From CAVSUB01 sp963730995 (GTDB lineage: Bacteria; Acidobacteriota; Vicinamibacteria; Vicinamibacterales; 2-12-FULL-66-21), in NCBI GenBank assembly GCA_963730995.1, contig CAVSUB010000013.1, positions 682,001 through 746,000 on the forward strand: DNA of 64,000 bases, written 5' to 3'. This document shows, in pieces, positions 1-9,255 of this stretch. Both the position numbers and the translations under genes were made by a program. The notes beneath the pieces were generated by a model. The model made no database searches, was not told the DNA's origin, and saw only the letters and a program-made list of their open reading frames with translations. The stretch's first letter is position 1, and each line of letters begins with the position of its first letter.

Positions 1-440
1 GGTCCGAGCCGCTGGGCCGTCTGGATGATCCCGATTGCCGAGGCCATCCGGTCGCGCGGCGCGGAGTCGGCTGCCATCGTCAGCGTCAGCGCGCCGTATC
101 CGGCGAAGAAGCCCTGGAGGGCACGCAGGGCGAAGACGTGCCACGGCCGGCTCACGTAAGCCATCGCGGCCATGACGATCACGAAGCTCGCGAGCGAGCG
201 TTCGACCATGATCTTGCGGCCGTACCGGTCCGCGAGGCGGCCCCAGAATGGCGACAGCAACGCCGTGAGTGCGGGCGTGACGCCGAGGCTCAGCCCTGAC
301 CACAGCGCGATCTCACCGACGTCCTGAACACCGAGCAGCTGGAAGTACAGAGGCAGGAACGGCATCACCAGCGTGAAGCCGGTAAAGCCGATGAAGCTGG
401 CGGCGGTGACGGCGAAGAGATTCTTCTGCCAGGTTAGAAT
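1..440 (-). CDS. MFS transporter, N-terminal part (cut by window edge)
   Basis: The minus strand reads from about 440 to the window edge as the first ~145 residues of a major facilitator superfamily permease. TM1 contains the stretch FTLVMPFLPLYFQLLG. The loop between TM2 and TM3 carries GRLADRYGRK, the MFS signature, and a later helix has RALQGFFAGYGALTL. The frame begins right at the glpX stop codon and has no ATG, GTG or TTG at its expected start: the codons before ACC-TGG-CAG-AAG are ATT and CTA, and the 25 or so codons upstream contain none either. The start is therefore non-canonical or altered by a base error. Substrate unknown; many relatives are drug-efflux pumps. Confidence 0.8.
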   Translation of the reverse strand, partial: MLTWQKNLFAVTAASFIGFTGFTLVMPFLPLYFQLLGVQDVGEIALWSGLSLGVTPALTALLSPFWGRLADRYGRKIMVERSLASFVIVMAAMAYVSRPWHVFALRALQGFFAGYGALTLTMAADSAPRDRMASAIGIIQTAQRLG

Positions 441-1423
441 CTGACCCTCACCGTCTTCGATTCTTCGACGTGGATCGTATCCACGAATCGGATGCGAGCC
501 GGGTTGCTCTGCATCACCAGCGAGCTCGTACGGGTACCATCGCCAAAGAACCGCACACCCTTCATGAGCGGTCCGTCCGTAACGCCGGTCGCCGCGAACA
601 CGATGTGCTCGCCAGACGCAAGGTCCTGCGACGTGTAGACGCGCTTGACGTCGGTGATTCCCATAGTCCGGCACCGCTCCTCGTGCTCCGGCTTCGTCAC
701 GACGAGACGCGCGAAGATCTCACCGTTCAGGCACCGCATGGCGGCGGCGGTGAGCACGCCCTCAGGAGCACCGCCGATCCCCATCACGGCGTGAACGCTG
801 CTGCCGAACACCGCAGCCGCGATGCCGGCTGACAGATCACCGTCCGAGATCAGGCGGATGCGTGCGCCCGTGGCTCGGATCTCGTCGATGAGGGCAGCGT
901 GTCGAGGGCGGTCGAGGACGGTGATGATCAGATCCTCCACATCGCGCTCGAGACACCGGGCGATGGCACGGAGGTTCTCTGAGACCGGCGCATCGAGGTT
1001 GACGGCGCCCTTCGAGCTTGGACCCACGACGAGCTTTTCCATGTAGAGGTCGGGCGCGTGCAGCAGGCCGCCCTGCTCGGACGCAGCAAGGACGGCGATC
1101 GCGCCGGCAGCGCCGGTCGAACAGAGGTTCGTCCCCTCGAGCGGGTCCACGGCGATGTCTATCCGCGGGAAGCCGAACCCGGCGTGACGGACACTCGCTG
1201 CAAGCCCCAGTCGCTCACCGATGAAGAGCATCGGCGCTTCGTCCCGCTCGCCTTCCCCGATGACGATGGTGCCGTCGATCGGCACCGTATCGAGACACTG
1301 CCGCATGGCCTCGACTGCCGCGCGATCGGATTTGTGGCCGTCGCCCTGACCCATCGTGTGCGCGCACGCGATCGCCGCCTGCTCCACCACACGAAGGAAC
1401 TCGAGCGAGAGGTCGGAGCTCAT
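434..1423 (-). CDS. glpX: Fructose-1,6-bisphosphatase class II (GlpX)
   Basis: A 329-residue protein of normal family length. It hydrolyses fructose-1,6-bisphosphate to fructose-6-phosphate in gluconeogenesis. Diagnostic motifs are IGEGERDEAPML near residue 55, the metal/phosphate site VDPLEGTNLCSTGAAG near residue 95, and GIGGAPEGVLTAAAMRCL near residue 215. The ATG at 1423 overlaps the stop region of the acyl-CoA dehydrogenase (stop at 1420), so the two are probably co-transcribed. The MFS gene begins on the stop codon of glpX. Confidence 0.95.
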   Translation of the reverse strand: MSSDLSLEFLRVVEQAAIACAHTMGQGDGHKSDRAAVEAMRQCLDTVPIDGTIVIGEGERDEAPMLFIGERLGLAASVRHAGFGFPRIDIAVDPLEGTNLCSTGAAGAIAVLAASEQGGLLHAPDLYMEKLVVGPSSKGAVNLDAPVSENLRAIARCLERDVEDLIITVLDRPRHAALIDEIRATGARIRLISDGDLSAGIAAAVFGSSVHAVMGIGGAPEGVLTAAAMRCLNGEIFARLVVTKPEHEERCRTMGITDVKRVYTSQDLASGEHIVFAATGVTDGPLMKGVRFFGDGTRTSSLVMQSNPARIRFVDTIHVEESKTVRVRF

Positions 1424-2651
1424 CGCTTGACCTCGGGAGCAGCCGGTGTCTCGGCGCCGGCGGCTGGAAGCGCGCAGCGTGTCGGCTTGTCCTCACGGAA
1501 CCCGAGCACGTAGTCCGCCTGCATCAACTTGTGGATCTCGCGTGTGCCCTCGTAGATCACGGCGCCCTTGCAGTTGCGGTAGAAACGTCCTACCGGGTAT
1601 TCATCCGAATAGCCGTTGGCGCCGTGCACCTGCACGGCGTCGCCCGCCGCACGCTCCGACGCCACGGTGGCAAACCACTTCGCCAACCCGGTTTCCCTCG
1701 TGTTTCGCCGCCCCTGATTCTTCAGCCAGCCCGATCGCAGCCACAGCAGGCGCGCCGCCTGGTAGTCCGACTCCATCTGCGCGATCATCTCCTTCACGAG
1801 CTGATGCTCGGCGATGGGAGCGCCAAACGCGCGGCGCTCTTTCGCATAGCTGGCGCTCGCGTCGCGGCACGCGCGAATGAGCCCCGTCGCGCCGGCGGCA
1901 ACCGTGTACCGGCCCTGATCGAGCGCGAACATGGCGATCTTGAAGCCTTCGCCCGGACGCCCGACCACGTTCTGCTCCGGCACTTCGACTTCTTCCATCT
2001 TGAAGAAGCCGGTATTGCCGGCGAGGATGCCCCATTTTTCCTTCAGCGTGCCGCTCGAAAAGCCCTTGAAACTCCGTTCGATGATGAACGCGCTCAGGCC
2101 TGATGGATCGCGCTGGCTTCTTCTTTTCGAGGTCGCGTCCAGCCAAACACGAGGAAGTTGTCGGCGATGTCGGCGAGCGAGATCCACATCTTTTCGCCGG
2201 TGACGACGTAGCGGTCCCCGCGCTTCACCGCGACGGTCTGAATACCGCGCACGTCGCTTCCGGCCGACGGCTCGGTCAGGCCATACGTCGCGAGCTTTCT
2301 CCCTTGTGCTTGAGGGACGAGATACCTCTGTTTCTGATCCTCGGTCCCCCAGGTGAGGAGCGACAAACAATTGAGCCCCGCATGAACGGACATGATGACG
2401 CGCAAGGACGTGTCGACGTACTCCAGCTCCTCGCTCACGAGCCCGAGGCTGATGTAGTCCATGCCGGCGCCGCCATACTCCTGCGGCACCGAACATCCGA
2501 GCAGCCCGAGCTCCGCCATCTGCGGAAGGATCTGCGGGTCGAACCGATGCGCCCGATCGAGCTCCCGGATGCGCGGCGCCACCTCGCGGGCGCCCCATTC
2601 GCGCACCGTGCGCTCGATCAGCTGATGTTCTTCCGAAAGATCGAAATCCAT
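1420..2651 (-). CDS. Acyl-CoA dehydrogenase (frameshifted)
   Basis: Two overlapping frames together give one complete acyl-CoA dehydrogenase of about 400 residues. The first frame (2651 to ~2130) starts MDFDLSEEHQLI and holds the FAD-binding segment TYGLTEPSAGSDV and the WISLADIADNFLVFGW strand. The second (~2130 to 1420) holds SGLSAFIIER, the helical C-terminal domain with QVHGANGYSDEYPV, and YEGTREIH. The Glu of YEGT is the likely catalytic base, placed as in the glutaryl-CoA/isovaleryl-CoA dehydrogenase branch. The frame is lost between about 2098 and 2130, beside an AAAA run. Both halves are well conserved, so a sequence error is more likely than decay. Substrate chain length cannot be judged. 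Confidence 0.85.
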
Positions 2652-2764
2652 GTCAGTGACGTCCCGGAAATGAGATCGGAGCTGGATTGTATCGCACGCC
2701 TCCCACGCCTTGTTTTCTCAGCCTTTTCTCATTAAACCCCAACACAGGAGAGCAAGAGATCAAG

Positions 2765-2794
2765 AGATCAAAGGGGATTCTGTTCTTTTGATCT
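2765..2794. repeat. Inverted repeat and short stutter repeats in intergenic spacer
   Basis: In the 180-bp gap between the acyl-CoA dehydrogenase start and the next gene, AGATCAAA (2765-2772) is matched by TTTGATCT (2787-2794). It is followed by tandem CTGAACTC units up to about 2812. The hairpin lacks a terminator-type GC stem. It resembles other palindromic stutter repeats in spacers of this window. Confidence 0.4.
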
Positions 2795-2831
2795 TCTGAA
2801 CTCCTGAACTCCTGTTAGACAGGTGTTCGCG

Positions 2832-3373
2832 CTATTCATGCCGCTCGAGTCGCGCGCGGCGCGTGCGCTCGGCTTCGCGAACCGCCATGTTCATGAACAG
2901 AATCCGAAGCCCTGCGACGACCATGCTGACACCCAGGAAGCTCGGAAGCACCAGGCTGCCTCGCGACGTCGCGAAGTCGTACCAGATCAGCGTACAGGTG
3001 CCACAGCGATCATCAACAGCGCGGCCCACTTCCTCAGCCGGAGACTTCGCACGCCGCCATCGAGGTTCGCAGCGCGCGCCGGATCGACGATCACGAGAAG
3101 CGGCGACTCTACCCGGCCGCGCGCGTCGAAGACCTCGAGCCGTAATGAAGGGACTTCAGCGACGCGCGTCTCGCAGAATCGCCGCGCGTCATTGAGCGTA
3201 TCGAAGATCAGACACGTCGCGGCTCCCGGCGATGGAAAAGGCTTTCCGTTTGCGTCTGTCGTGCCGCCACTATGGACGTCGCTGCAGAACACGACGAACT
3301 GGCTGGGACGAACGATGTCGACCCAGTTCGCCGGCCGGCGCTCGGGATCGTAGAGACGAAGGACCTCGGCCAC
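2832..3373 (-). CDS. Hypothetical membrane protein (frameshifted)
   Basis: Not recognised as a named family. Residues 1-100 are soluble and start MAEVLRLYDPERRPANWVDI, including a stretch resembling a substrate- or calcium-binding accessory region (CLIFDTLNDARRFCE). Two hydrophobic segments follow. The first (KWAALLMIAVA) is read in the frame that starts at 3373. The second (LVLPSFLGVSMVVAGLRIL), with the arginine-rich end ERTRRARLERHE, lies in the frame ending at 2832. The frames exchange between about 2993 and 3012, so this is one protein of about 175 residues with two transmembrane helices broken by an indel. Confidence 0.55.
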
Positions 3374-3384
3374 GCTGCTTCAGT

Positions 3385-4176
3385 TCAGCGGACGCGTGCG
3401 ATCTCGACGACTGCCCCAGCCGCCAGGCCTAGCCGGTCCGCTGCGCTCGCCGAGTGCGCGGCGAGCTCGATATGATCGGTGCTCCCGAACAAACCGCAGA
3501 TTTGCTCGTCGCCGATCTCCGCATAGGTCTCCACCAGCCGCCCGTTCGACAAGCCCGCAGCAGCGATCGACACTCGTGTCCCCTGTGCGAATCGGTTCAG
3601 GGTTTCGCGGTCGATGTTGGTGACGAGGTTGCCAAAGCGATCCACGAAAAGGACCGCCCCGCGAAGCCGATCGGCCGTTGTTTCGGGTGACGGGATTCCG
3701 AGGCGTTCGTAGGTGTCGACGACGGGCCCGAATGCGGCCACGTCTACGCCTCGCGCCAACCACGCCGCCGCCGGCGCGAATCGGTCGCGGCCCTCGAACG
3801 TCCTGCTCGTCGCCGGTCTGGCATACTTGCCCTCGGTGAGCTCGACGATCCGGCGCGGCGGAATCGCCTGGAGGACGGCCGTCAGCAGACCGTTGTCAGG
3901 GGCGACGAACCGGTAGTCCCCGGCTTCGACCACGATGCCGCGTCGCGTCGTCCCGACACCAGGATCCACGACAGCAAGAACGATGGTACCTGCCGGAAAG
4001 TACGGCACGGCCGCAGCCAGCTGCAAGGCGCCGTGAAGGATGTCGTGCGGCGGGATGTCGTGCGTGAGGTCGACCAGCACCGCGTCCGGAGCAATGCCGA
4101 GCATGACCCCCTTCATCGTCCCCGCGTAGTGATCGCGGGTGCCGAAGTCGCTCAAGAGAGCGATGATCGGGGGCAT
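3385..4176 (-). CDS. SAM hydroxide adenosyltransferase (DUF62 family)
   Basis: A 263-residue protein matching the S-adenosyl-L-methionine hydrolase (adenosine-forming) family, formerly DUF62, which splits SAM with hydroxide into adenosine and methionine. Visible family motifs are LLSDFGTRDHYAGTMKGVML at the N terminus, VVDPGVGT near residue 70, VAPDNGLLTAVL near residue 93, and FVDRFGNLVTNI near residue 180. Together these cover the active-site and trimer-interface segments. Length and start (ATG 4176) are normal. The next gene upstream on the same strand ends 28 bp away. Confidence 0.9.
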   Translation of the reverse strand: MPPIIALLSDFGTRDHYAGTMKGVMLGIAPDAVLVDLTHDIPPHDILHGALQLAAAVPYFPAGTIVLAVVDPGVGTTRRGIVVEAGDYRFVAPDNGLLTAVLQAIPPRRIVELTEGKYARPATSRTFEGRDRFAPAAAWLARGVDVAAFGPVVDTYERLGIPSPETTADRLRGAVLFVDRFGNLVTNIDRETLNRFAQGTRVSIAAAGLSNGRLVETYAEIGDEQICGLFGSTDHIELAAHSASAADRLGLAAGAVVEIARVR

Positions 4177-4204
4177 GCCGGGAGAATAGCGGGGATGAGA
4201 GGCG

Positions 4205-4879
4205 CTATGGTCGTCGGAGCAGCATCTCTCGCGTGTTGTTCTTGAGGAGGAACGAGTCGGAGACCGAGAGGCCCTCGAACATCCGGATGATGTCCCGGTT
4301 CTGGAGTGCGCGCCGGTTGCCGCCGACGCCGGCGTGTTGCCGGTAGCGGAGGTTCTTCTCGTCGACGATCTCGTATTTCGTGTAGCTGGTGCGCTCGACG
4401 CTCGACGTGCAGAAAAGACCCATCACGACGCCGCCCGGGCGCACGAGCCGCACGATCTGTTTGGCCAGTGCCTGAACCGAGGCCTTGTCGAGGAAGTCGA
4501 AGCAATCCCAGCACAGGATGCCGTCTATGCTGCCATCGGCGTGCCGGAACCGCGTCTCGAACCCGTTGGCCAGGTCCTCGAGCGTGCCGGCCCGCGTATG
4601 CCGATCGACGTCCTTGAAGATGTCCTCGATGAACAGCTTGCAGCCGAGACGATCCCCGAAGAACTCGACGTTGCCTCCGAGGACCGGCCCGAAGTCGAGA
4701 AGCACCGGTGCCGGCTGCTGGGAGAGGAGGGACAGGAATTTCGGGAATGCCTTCGAAGGAATGACCGGCTCGTCGGCCCGCGTGGCAGACGGGCTCATAC
4801 CCACGACACCGGGTTGATCCGGGCGCTTGGCTCCCCACTTCAGAATATCGTTCAGCATCGGACGGAATGGACCCGGCAT
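4205..4879 (-). CDS. Class I SAM methyltransferase-like protein
   Basis: A 224-residue protein with a Rossmann methyltransferase layout: PAPVLLDFGPVLGGNVEFFG (motif I-like, but lacking the usual GxGxG glycines), then GSIDGILCWDCFDFLDK (motif IV region) and LVRPGGVVMGLF (motif V/VI). The degenerate SAM-binding loop makes methyltransferase activity uncertain. It lies between the bactofilin (52 bp upstream) and the SAM hydroxide adenosyltransferase on the same strand, so the three may form an operon. Confidence 0.65.
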   Translation of the reverse strand: MPGPFRPMLNDILKWGAKRPDQPGVVGMSPSATRADEPVIPSKAFPKFLSLLSQQPAPVLLDFGPVLGGNVEFFGDRLGCKLFIEDIFKDVDRHTRAGTLEDLANGFETRFRHADGSIDGILCWDCFDFLDKASVQALAKQIVRLVRPGGVVMGLFCTSSVERTSYTKYEIVDEKNLRYRQHAGVGGNRRALQNRDIIRMFEGLSVSDSFLLKNNTREMLLRRP

Positions 4880-4930
4880 TCACAGCGACGAAGGGCACCC
4901 CCACGGTGCCCTCCCTGCTGCGTCTGCGAC

Positions 4931-5407
4931 TTATCGTGCCGCAGCCGCTGGGGCCGCCGGCGCCGCGGCCGGCTTCGCTTCGGACTTGGGCTCCGCAGCT
5001 TTCCCGCCAGCCTTCTGCATGTCGATGCTGCCTCGGAAGTGCGCGCCTTCGGCGATCGCAACGCGGGGAGCGGCGATGTCGCCGTCCACCGAGCCGTTGT
5101 CCCGGATGTCGACCTTCTCGCTCGCCGTGACATTGCCCGTGACTTCGCCCAGAATGACGACAGACTTCGCGAAGACCTGTGCCTTGATCCTGCCGTTCGG
5201 TCCGATGGTCAGGACGTTCTGCCGAAGCTCGATCTTGCCCTCGACCTGGCCTTCGATGGTGAGATCCTCGCTTCCATTCAGTTCGCCCTTGATGACGACC
5301 GACTTTCCGATGTTCACGGTTGATTTCTCCATTCCGCGAAGGGGCTCATTGGCGACATTCGAGGTCCGGACCGGCTCGGCCGCCGCGATCTGGCGGTGCT
5401 CCAACAA
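4931..5407 (-). CDS. Bactofilin (polymer-forming cytoskeletal protein)
   Basis: A 158-residue protein. Its central ~100 residues have the repetitive hexad pattern of the bactofilin right-handed beta-helix, for example GKSVVIKGELNGSEDLTIEG and GNVTASEKVDIRDNGSVDGD. Bactofilins polymerise into filaments that localise cell-envelope or morphogenetic enzymes. The flanking tails are disordered: a short N-terminal tail and a C-terminal tail of Ala/Pro/Lys (PKSEAKPAAAPAAPAAAA). It is first in a minus-strand run with the methyltransferase-like gene. Confidence 0.9.
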   Translation of the reverse strand: MLEHRQIAAAEPVRTSNVANEPLRGMEKSTVNIGKSVVIKGELNGSEDLTIEGQVEGKIELRQNVLTIGPNGRIKAQVFAKSVVILGEVTGNVTASEKVDIRDNGSVDGDIAAPRVAIAEGAHFRGSIDMQKAGGKAAEPKSEAKPAAAPAAPAAAAR

Positions 5408-5646
5408 CGCTCGGCGCTTGCGACGGTCCCGATGCAGCCGGCGTCGGTTTCACCGCTTCATCCCGTTTCCACATTGGTCACTCTCCACACAGTCGAAAGA
5501 AGGAATGACACCTCTCCAGGTGCTCCTATTATCGGCGTGAGTCGGCTGGGTCAGCAGGCCGGGTCAGTATACGAGAGGCCGATTTTGCTGTCTAGTCCTT
5601 TTACTGCTGAGACTTAGCGGCATGCTACAATCTACCGATCAGGTCC

Positions 5647-6812
5647 ATGCGCATCTATTTTGACCACAACGCGACGACGCCCGTGGCCCCTCCAGTGGCC
5701 GAGGCGATGACACAGGCCCTCCTCGAGGACTTCGGCAACGCGTCGAGCGTCCATCATTTCGGGCAAAGGGCCAAAGCTCGCCTGGACGAAGCCAGATCGG
5801 ACATCGGTCGCCTGCTCCACGCCGAGCCTTCCGAGATCGTGTTCACCAGCGGCGGCACCGAGGCCGACAATCTGGCGCTGCGCGGGGTTGCGGAGGCACT
5901 CGAACCCACGGGGCGACGCCACCTGATTGCGAGCGCCATCGAGCACGAGGCCGTCCTCGTTACGCTCAAGGCACTCGCCCGCCGCGGCTGGAAAACGACT
6001 CTCCTGCCTGTAGACGCGACCGGAATCGTCCGTCCGGAGGCGCTCGAGGCGAGCCTGACAGACCAGACCGCCATCGTGTCGGTCATGCACGCCAATAATG
6101 AAATCGGCACTATTCAACCGATCCTGGAGCTCGCGCGGCTGGCGCACGCACGCGGGGCGCTGTTCCACACTGACGCCGTGCAGTCGGTCGCGAAGATTCC
6201 GGTCGATGTTCGGGCGCTGGGGATCGATCTCCTCTCGCTTTCCGCCCACAAGTTCAATGGTCCGAAGGGTGCCGGCGCACTGTGGATCAAGCGCGGCACG
6301 CGCCTGACGGCGCACATGACCGGCGGCAAGCACGAGCGGAACCGGCGCGCGGGCACGGAAAACGTTCCGGCCCTTGTGGGCCTTGGCGTGGCGGCGCGCC
6401 TGGCGGTTGAGAAGCTCGCAGCCGACGCTGGTCGCCTCTCGCAGCTGAGGGATCGGCTCGAAGAGGGTGTGCTCGTCTCGTGTGGCGCGGTACCGCGGTC
6501 AATGGCGTGCGGGAGCCTCGTGTCCCGAACACCACGAACATCAGCTTCGATGGCGTGGAAGCGGAATCGCTGCTGATAGCGCTGGACCTCGAGGGCATCG
6601 CCGTATCGACAGGGTCGGCGTGCTCGTCGGGCACGCTCGAGCCATCGCACGTGCTGCGGGCGATGGGGCTGCCAGCACACCGAACGCAGAACTCGATCCG
6701 CCTCAGTCTGGGCGCCGGCAACACCGTCGAAGAAGTCGACTTCTTCCTCTCGAAGCTGCCGCCTGTCGTGGATAAGCTCCGAAGCCTGACGCGGGTACCG
6801 GCGAGGGCGTAG
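5647..6812 (+). CDS. Cysteine desulfurase, NifS/IscS family (frameshifted)
   Basis: A PLP enzyme that takes sulfur from cysteine. The first frame starts MRIYFDHNATTPVAPPVAEA, with the cofactor contact FTSGGTEADN, the histidine-bearing SAIEHEAV, and the PLP lysine in LSLSAHKFNGPKGAG. It then has RRAGTENVPALVGLG. The C-terminal part, read in another frame, has NTTNISFDGVEAE and the persulfide cysteine loop STGSACSSGTLEPSHVL. The change of frame lies at about 6470-6490. Joined length is about 388 residues, typical for the family. mnmA follows, and MnmA needs exactly this sulfur, so the pair is functionally coherent. Confidence 0.88.
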
Positions 6813-6825
6813 GGAACTTACGCCG

Positions 6826-7013
6826 TCGGGATCAGAGATCCGGGATCCGGGATCCGTAGTCCGCGGTTTTTGTTTGCTGGGCCCGGCTTGTGGCCGGGGC
6901 CCGTGATCGCGGGGCCTGAAGGCCCCGCGCACGAGTCGATCCCGAGCATACGTAGGGCCTCGGGCCCTCTCAATAAAACCACGGATCCCGGACCACGGAT
7001 CCCGTCGGCGCAG
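6826..7013. repeat. Palindromic intergenic element, copy 1 (upstream of mnmA)
   Basis: The spacer between the cysteine desulfurase and mnmA is a nested palindrome. The left arm (from 6826) has CGGGATCC-CGTAGTCCGCGGTTTT-type sequence. The right arm (6977-7013) is its near-inverse, AAAACCACGGATCC then CGGACCACGGATCCCG. Between them lies a perfect hairpin GCGGGGCCTGAAGGCCCCGC at about 6918-6937. No open reading frame is supported inside. A related element lies after mnmA. Confidence 0.55.
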
Positions 7014-7019
7014 CCACCT

Positions 7020-8081
7020 ATGCGAGTAGTCGTAGCGATGTCCGGCGGTGTCGATTCGTCCGTGGCTGCAGCGCTGATGGCGCAGGCCGGGCATGACGTC
7101 ATCGGTCTGTCGATGCAGCTCTACGATCAGAGCGGAGGCGACGTCCGCTTCGGGAGCTGCTGCACGATCGACGATCTGCACGATGCGCGGCGCGTCGCGG
7201 CGCGGCTTGGCATCCCTCACTACATCGTGAATTTCGAAGAGGAGTTCGGCGATCACGTCGTCTCGAACTTCGTCAAGGAGTATGCGGCGGGCCGGACGCC
7301 GATTCCGTGCGTCCACTGCAATGGTGACCTGAAGTTCGCGACGCTGGCGGCGCGCGCGCAGGGACTCGGCGCCGAGCTCGTGGCCACGGGACACTACGCG
7401 CGTGTCGAGAAGGACGACCGGACCGGCACCTACCTCCTCAAGCGAGGACTCGACGCCGCGAAAGACCAGTCGTATTTCCTCTTCACCTTGACGCAGGCAC
7501 AGCTCGCCCATGCCAGCTTTCCCGTGGGCTCACTCGACAAGCACGCCGTTCGGAAGCACGCGCGCGAGCTTGGCCTTCCCGTCGCCGACAAGCCGGACAG
7601 TCACGAGATCTGCTTCGTGCCCGACGGCGATCATGCGGCGTTCGTGGAGGGTCGGGGCGGCGGCGGAACCGGCGGCGTCATCCGCGACCTGCAGGGCCAG
7701 GCTGTCGGGACACATGCCGGGGTGCACCGTTTCACCGTGGGGCAGCGCAAGGGGCTCGGCCTTTCCTCGCGAGTGCCGCTCTACGTCGTCGGAATCGATG
7801 CCGGGCGGGAGACAGTGACAGTCGGCCCGCGCGCCGCGCTCGAGAGACGCACAGTGAGGGCCTCCGGGGTGAACTGGATAGCCGGTTCTCCGCCCGCGGG
7901 AGAAATCAGGGTCACCGCCCAGATCCGTCACAGGCACCCGGAGGCACCTGCCACCGCCGCCGCCGAGGATGGCGATCGCGTGAGGCTGGAGTTCGACCTG
8001 CCGCAGCACGCCGTCGCACCCGGCCAGGCCTTGGTGATGTATGACGGGGAACGAGTTGTGGGAGGTGGGTGGATAGACTGA
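7020..8081 (+). CDS. mnmA: tRNA-specific 2-thiouridylase MnmA
   Basis: 353 residues. MnmA adenylates and thiolates U34 of tRNA-Glu, -Gln and -Lys. The PP-loop VVAMSGGVDSSVAAALM is at the N terminus. The first catalytic cysteine is in RTPIPCVHCN (near residue 103) and the second in SHEICFVPDGDH (near residue 200). TGHYARVE and KDQSYFLF are also family hallmarks, and a C-terminal beta-barrel follows. The ATG at 7020 is chosen because the PP-loop begins immediately after it; the frame is open upstream to 6870 but only through the palindromic repeat. Its substrates tRNA-Lys(UUU) and tRNA-Glu(UUC) are both encoded in this window. Confidence 0.95.
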   Translation: MRVVVAMSGGVDSSVAAALMAQAGHDVIGLSMQLYDQSGGDVRFGSCCTIDDLHDARRVAARLGIPHYIVNFEEEFGDHVVSNFVKEYAAGRTPIPCVHCNGDLKFATLAARAQGLGAELVATGHYARVEKDDRTGTYLLKRGLDAAKDQSYFLFTLTQAQLAHASFPVGSLDKHAVRKHARELGLPVADKPDSHEICFVPDGDHAAFVEGRGGGGTGGVIRDLQGQAVGTHAGVHRFTVGQRKGLGLSSRVPLYVVGIDAGRETVTVGPRAALERRTVRASGVNWIAGSPPAGEIRVTAQIRHRHPEAPATAAAEDGDRVRLEFDLPQHAVAPGQALVMYDGERVVGGGWID

Positions 8082-8091
8082 GGACTGACGT

Positions 8092-8262
8092 TGTCGGGAT
8101 CCGTGGTCCGTGGTCCGGGATCCGTAGCTTCTCTTACAGGCCCGCCCTACAACCCTTTTCTATCGCGTCGACTTTGAAATCGATGTAGCGCGGGGCCTTC
8201 AGGCTTCGCGGCTCTTCCGGATCGCAGATCCCGTCTCGATCGCACCCAGACGGATCCCGTCA
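8092..8262. repeat. Palindromic intergenic element, copy 2 (downstream of mnmA)
   Basis: This spacer repeats the composition of the one upstream of mnmA. It opens GTCGGGATCCGTGGTCC with GGTCC repeated, contains GCGCGGGGCCTTCAGG at about 8191, and closes GACGGATCCCGTCAGCG. The arms are inverted relative to each other, as in copy 1. No gene is visible between the mnmA stop and the trxB stop. Confidence 0.5.
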
Positions 8263-8273
8263 GCGTCAGTTCC

Positions 8274-9227
8274 TCACACGCTCAGCTGCGCTTCTCCCAG
8301 ATGCTGTGGCAGGCCGTCCAGATAGTGCTCCGCATCGAGAGCTGCCATACAGCCCGTGCCGGCGGCGGTGATCGCCTGCCGGTAGACATGATCCTGGACG
8401 TCGCCGCAGGCGAACACTCCGGGGACGCTCGTTCTCGTGCCGGAATGCGTGCAGAGATATCCGTTCTGATCCATCTCGAGCTGACCGCGGAACAGGCTCG
8501 TGTTCGGCGTGTGGCCGATGGCCACGAACAGGCCCTCGATCGGGATCTCCTTGAGCTCGTTCGTCTGGGTGTTCCGCACCACGACCGATGAGACCTCGCC
8601 CTTTCCCTGGTCGTGCACCGTCTCGACTTCGCTGTTCCACTCGAAGCTGATTTTCGGATTCGCGAATGCCTTGTCCTGCATGATCTTCGACGCCCGCAGC
8701 GTATCGCGCCTGTGAATCAGCGTGACGTGCGAGGCGAAGCGTGTGAGAAAGATGGCCTCTTCGAGCGCCGAGTCTCCCCCGCCCACGACAGCGATCGGCT
8801 TTCCGCGGAAGAAGTAACCGTCACACGTCGCGCAGGTGGAGACGCCATGGCCGACGAGGGCTCGCTCGGAAGGCAACCCGAGCAGCCTGGCGGTTGCTCC
8901 GGTCGCGATGATCAGGCCTCGAGTGCGGTACTCCCCTTCCGACGTCGTGACGACGAACGGACGCCGGCTCAAATCGACGGCGGTGACGATGCCCCGGACG
9001 ACTTCGGCGCCGAAGCGCTCCGATTGGGCGCGCATTTCGGCCATCAGATCCGGGCCCATGATGCCGTCCCGGTATCCAGGCCAGTTTTCGACGAGCGTCG
9101 TGAGCATCAGCTGTCCGCCGGCCTCGAGCCCCTCGATGAGAAGGGGCTTCAGGTTCGCCCGCGCGGTGTACAGCGCTGCTGTGAGCCCGGCTGGGCCCGA
9201 GCCGATGATGATGACGTTGCGGGTCAT
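8274..9227 (-). CDS. trxB: Thioredoxin-disulfide reductase
   Basis: 317 residues, normal for the low-molecular-weight bacterial enzyme. It uses NADPH and FAD to reduce thioredoxin. The FAD-binding motif VIIIGSGPAGLTAALYTARA is N-terminal. The redox-active CATC is in STCATCDGYFFRGK, the NADPH motif VVGGGDSALEEA follows, and the second FAD motif VFACGDVQDHVYRQAITAAG is near the C terminus. Thioredoxin lies 28 bp upstream on the same strand, so enzyme and substrate are co-expressed. Confidence 0.96.
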   Translation of the reverse strand: MTRNVIIIGSGPAGLTAALYTARANLKPLLIEGLEAGGQLMLTTLVENWPGYRDGIMGPDLMAEMRAQSERFGAEVVRGIVTAVDLSRRPFVVTTSEGEYRTRGLIIATGATARLLGLPSERALVGHGVSTCATCDGYFFRGKPIAVVGGGDSALEEAIFLTRFASHVTLIHRRDTLRASKIMQDKAFANPKISFEWNSEVETVHDQGKGEVSSVVVRNTQTNELKEIPIEGLFVAIGHTPNTSLFRGQLEMDQNGYLCTHSGTRTSVPGVFACGDVQDHVYRQAITAAGTGCMAALDAEHYLDGLPQHLGEAQLSV

Positions 9228-9255
9228 TGGAAATCTTGGCGGCTGGCCGACTCGG

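Noticed and set aside
5632..7511. Long minus-strand frames opposite the cysteine desulfurase and mnmA
   Set aside because: Arginine-rich antisense shadows with no family match.
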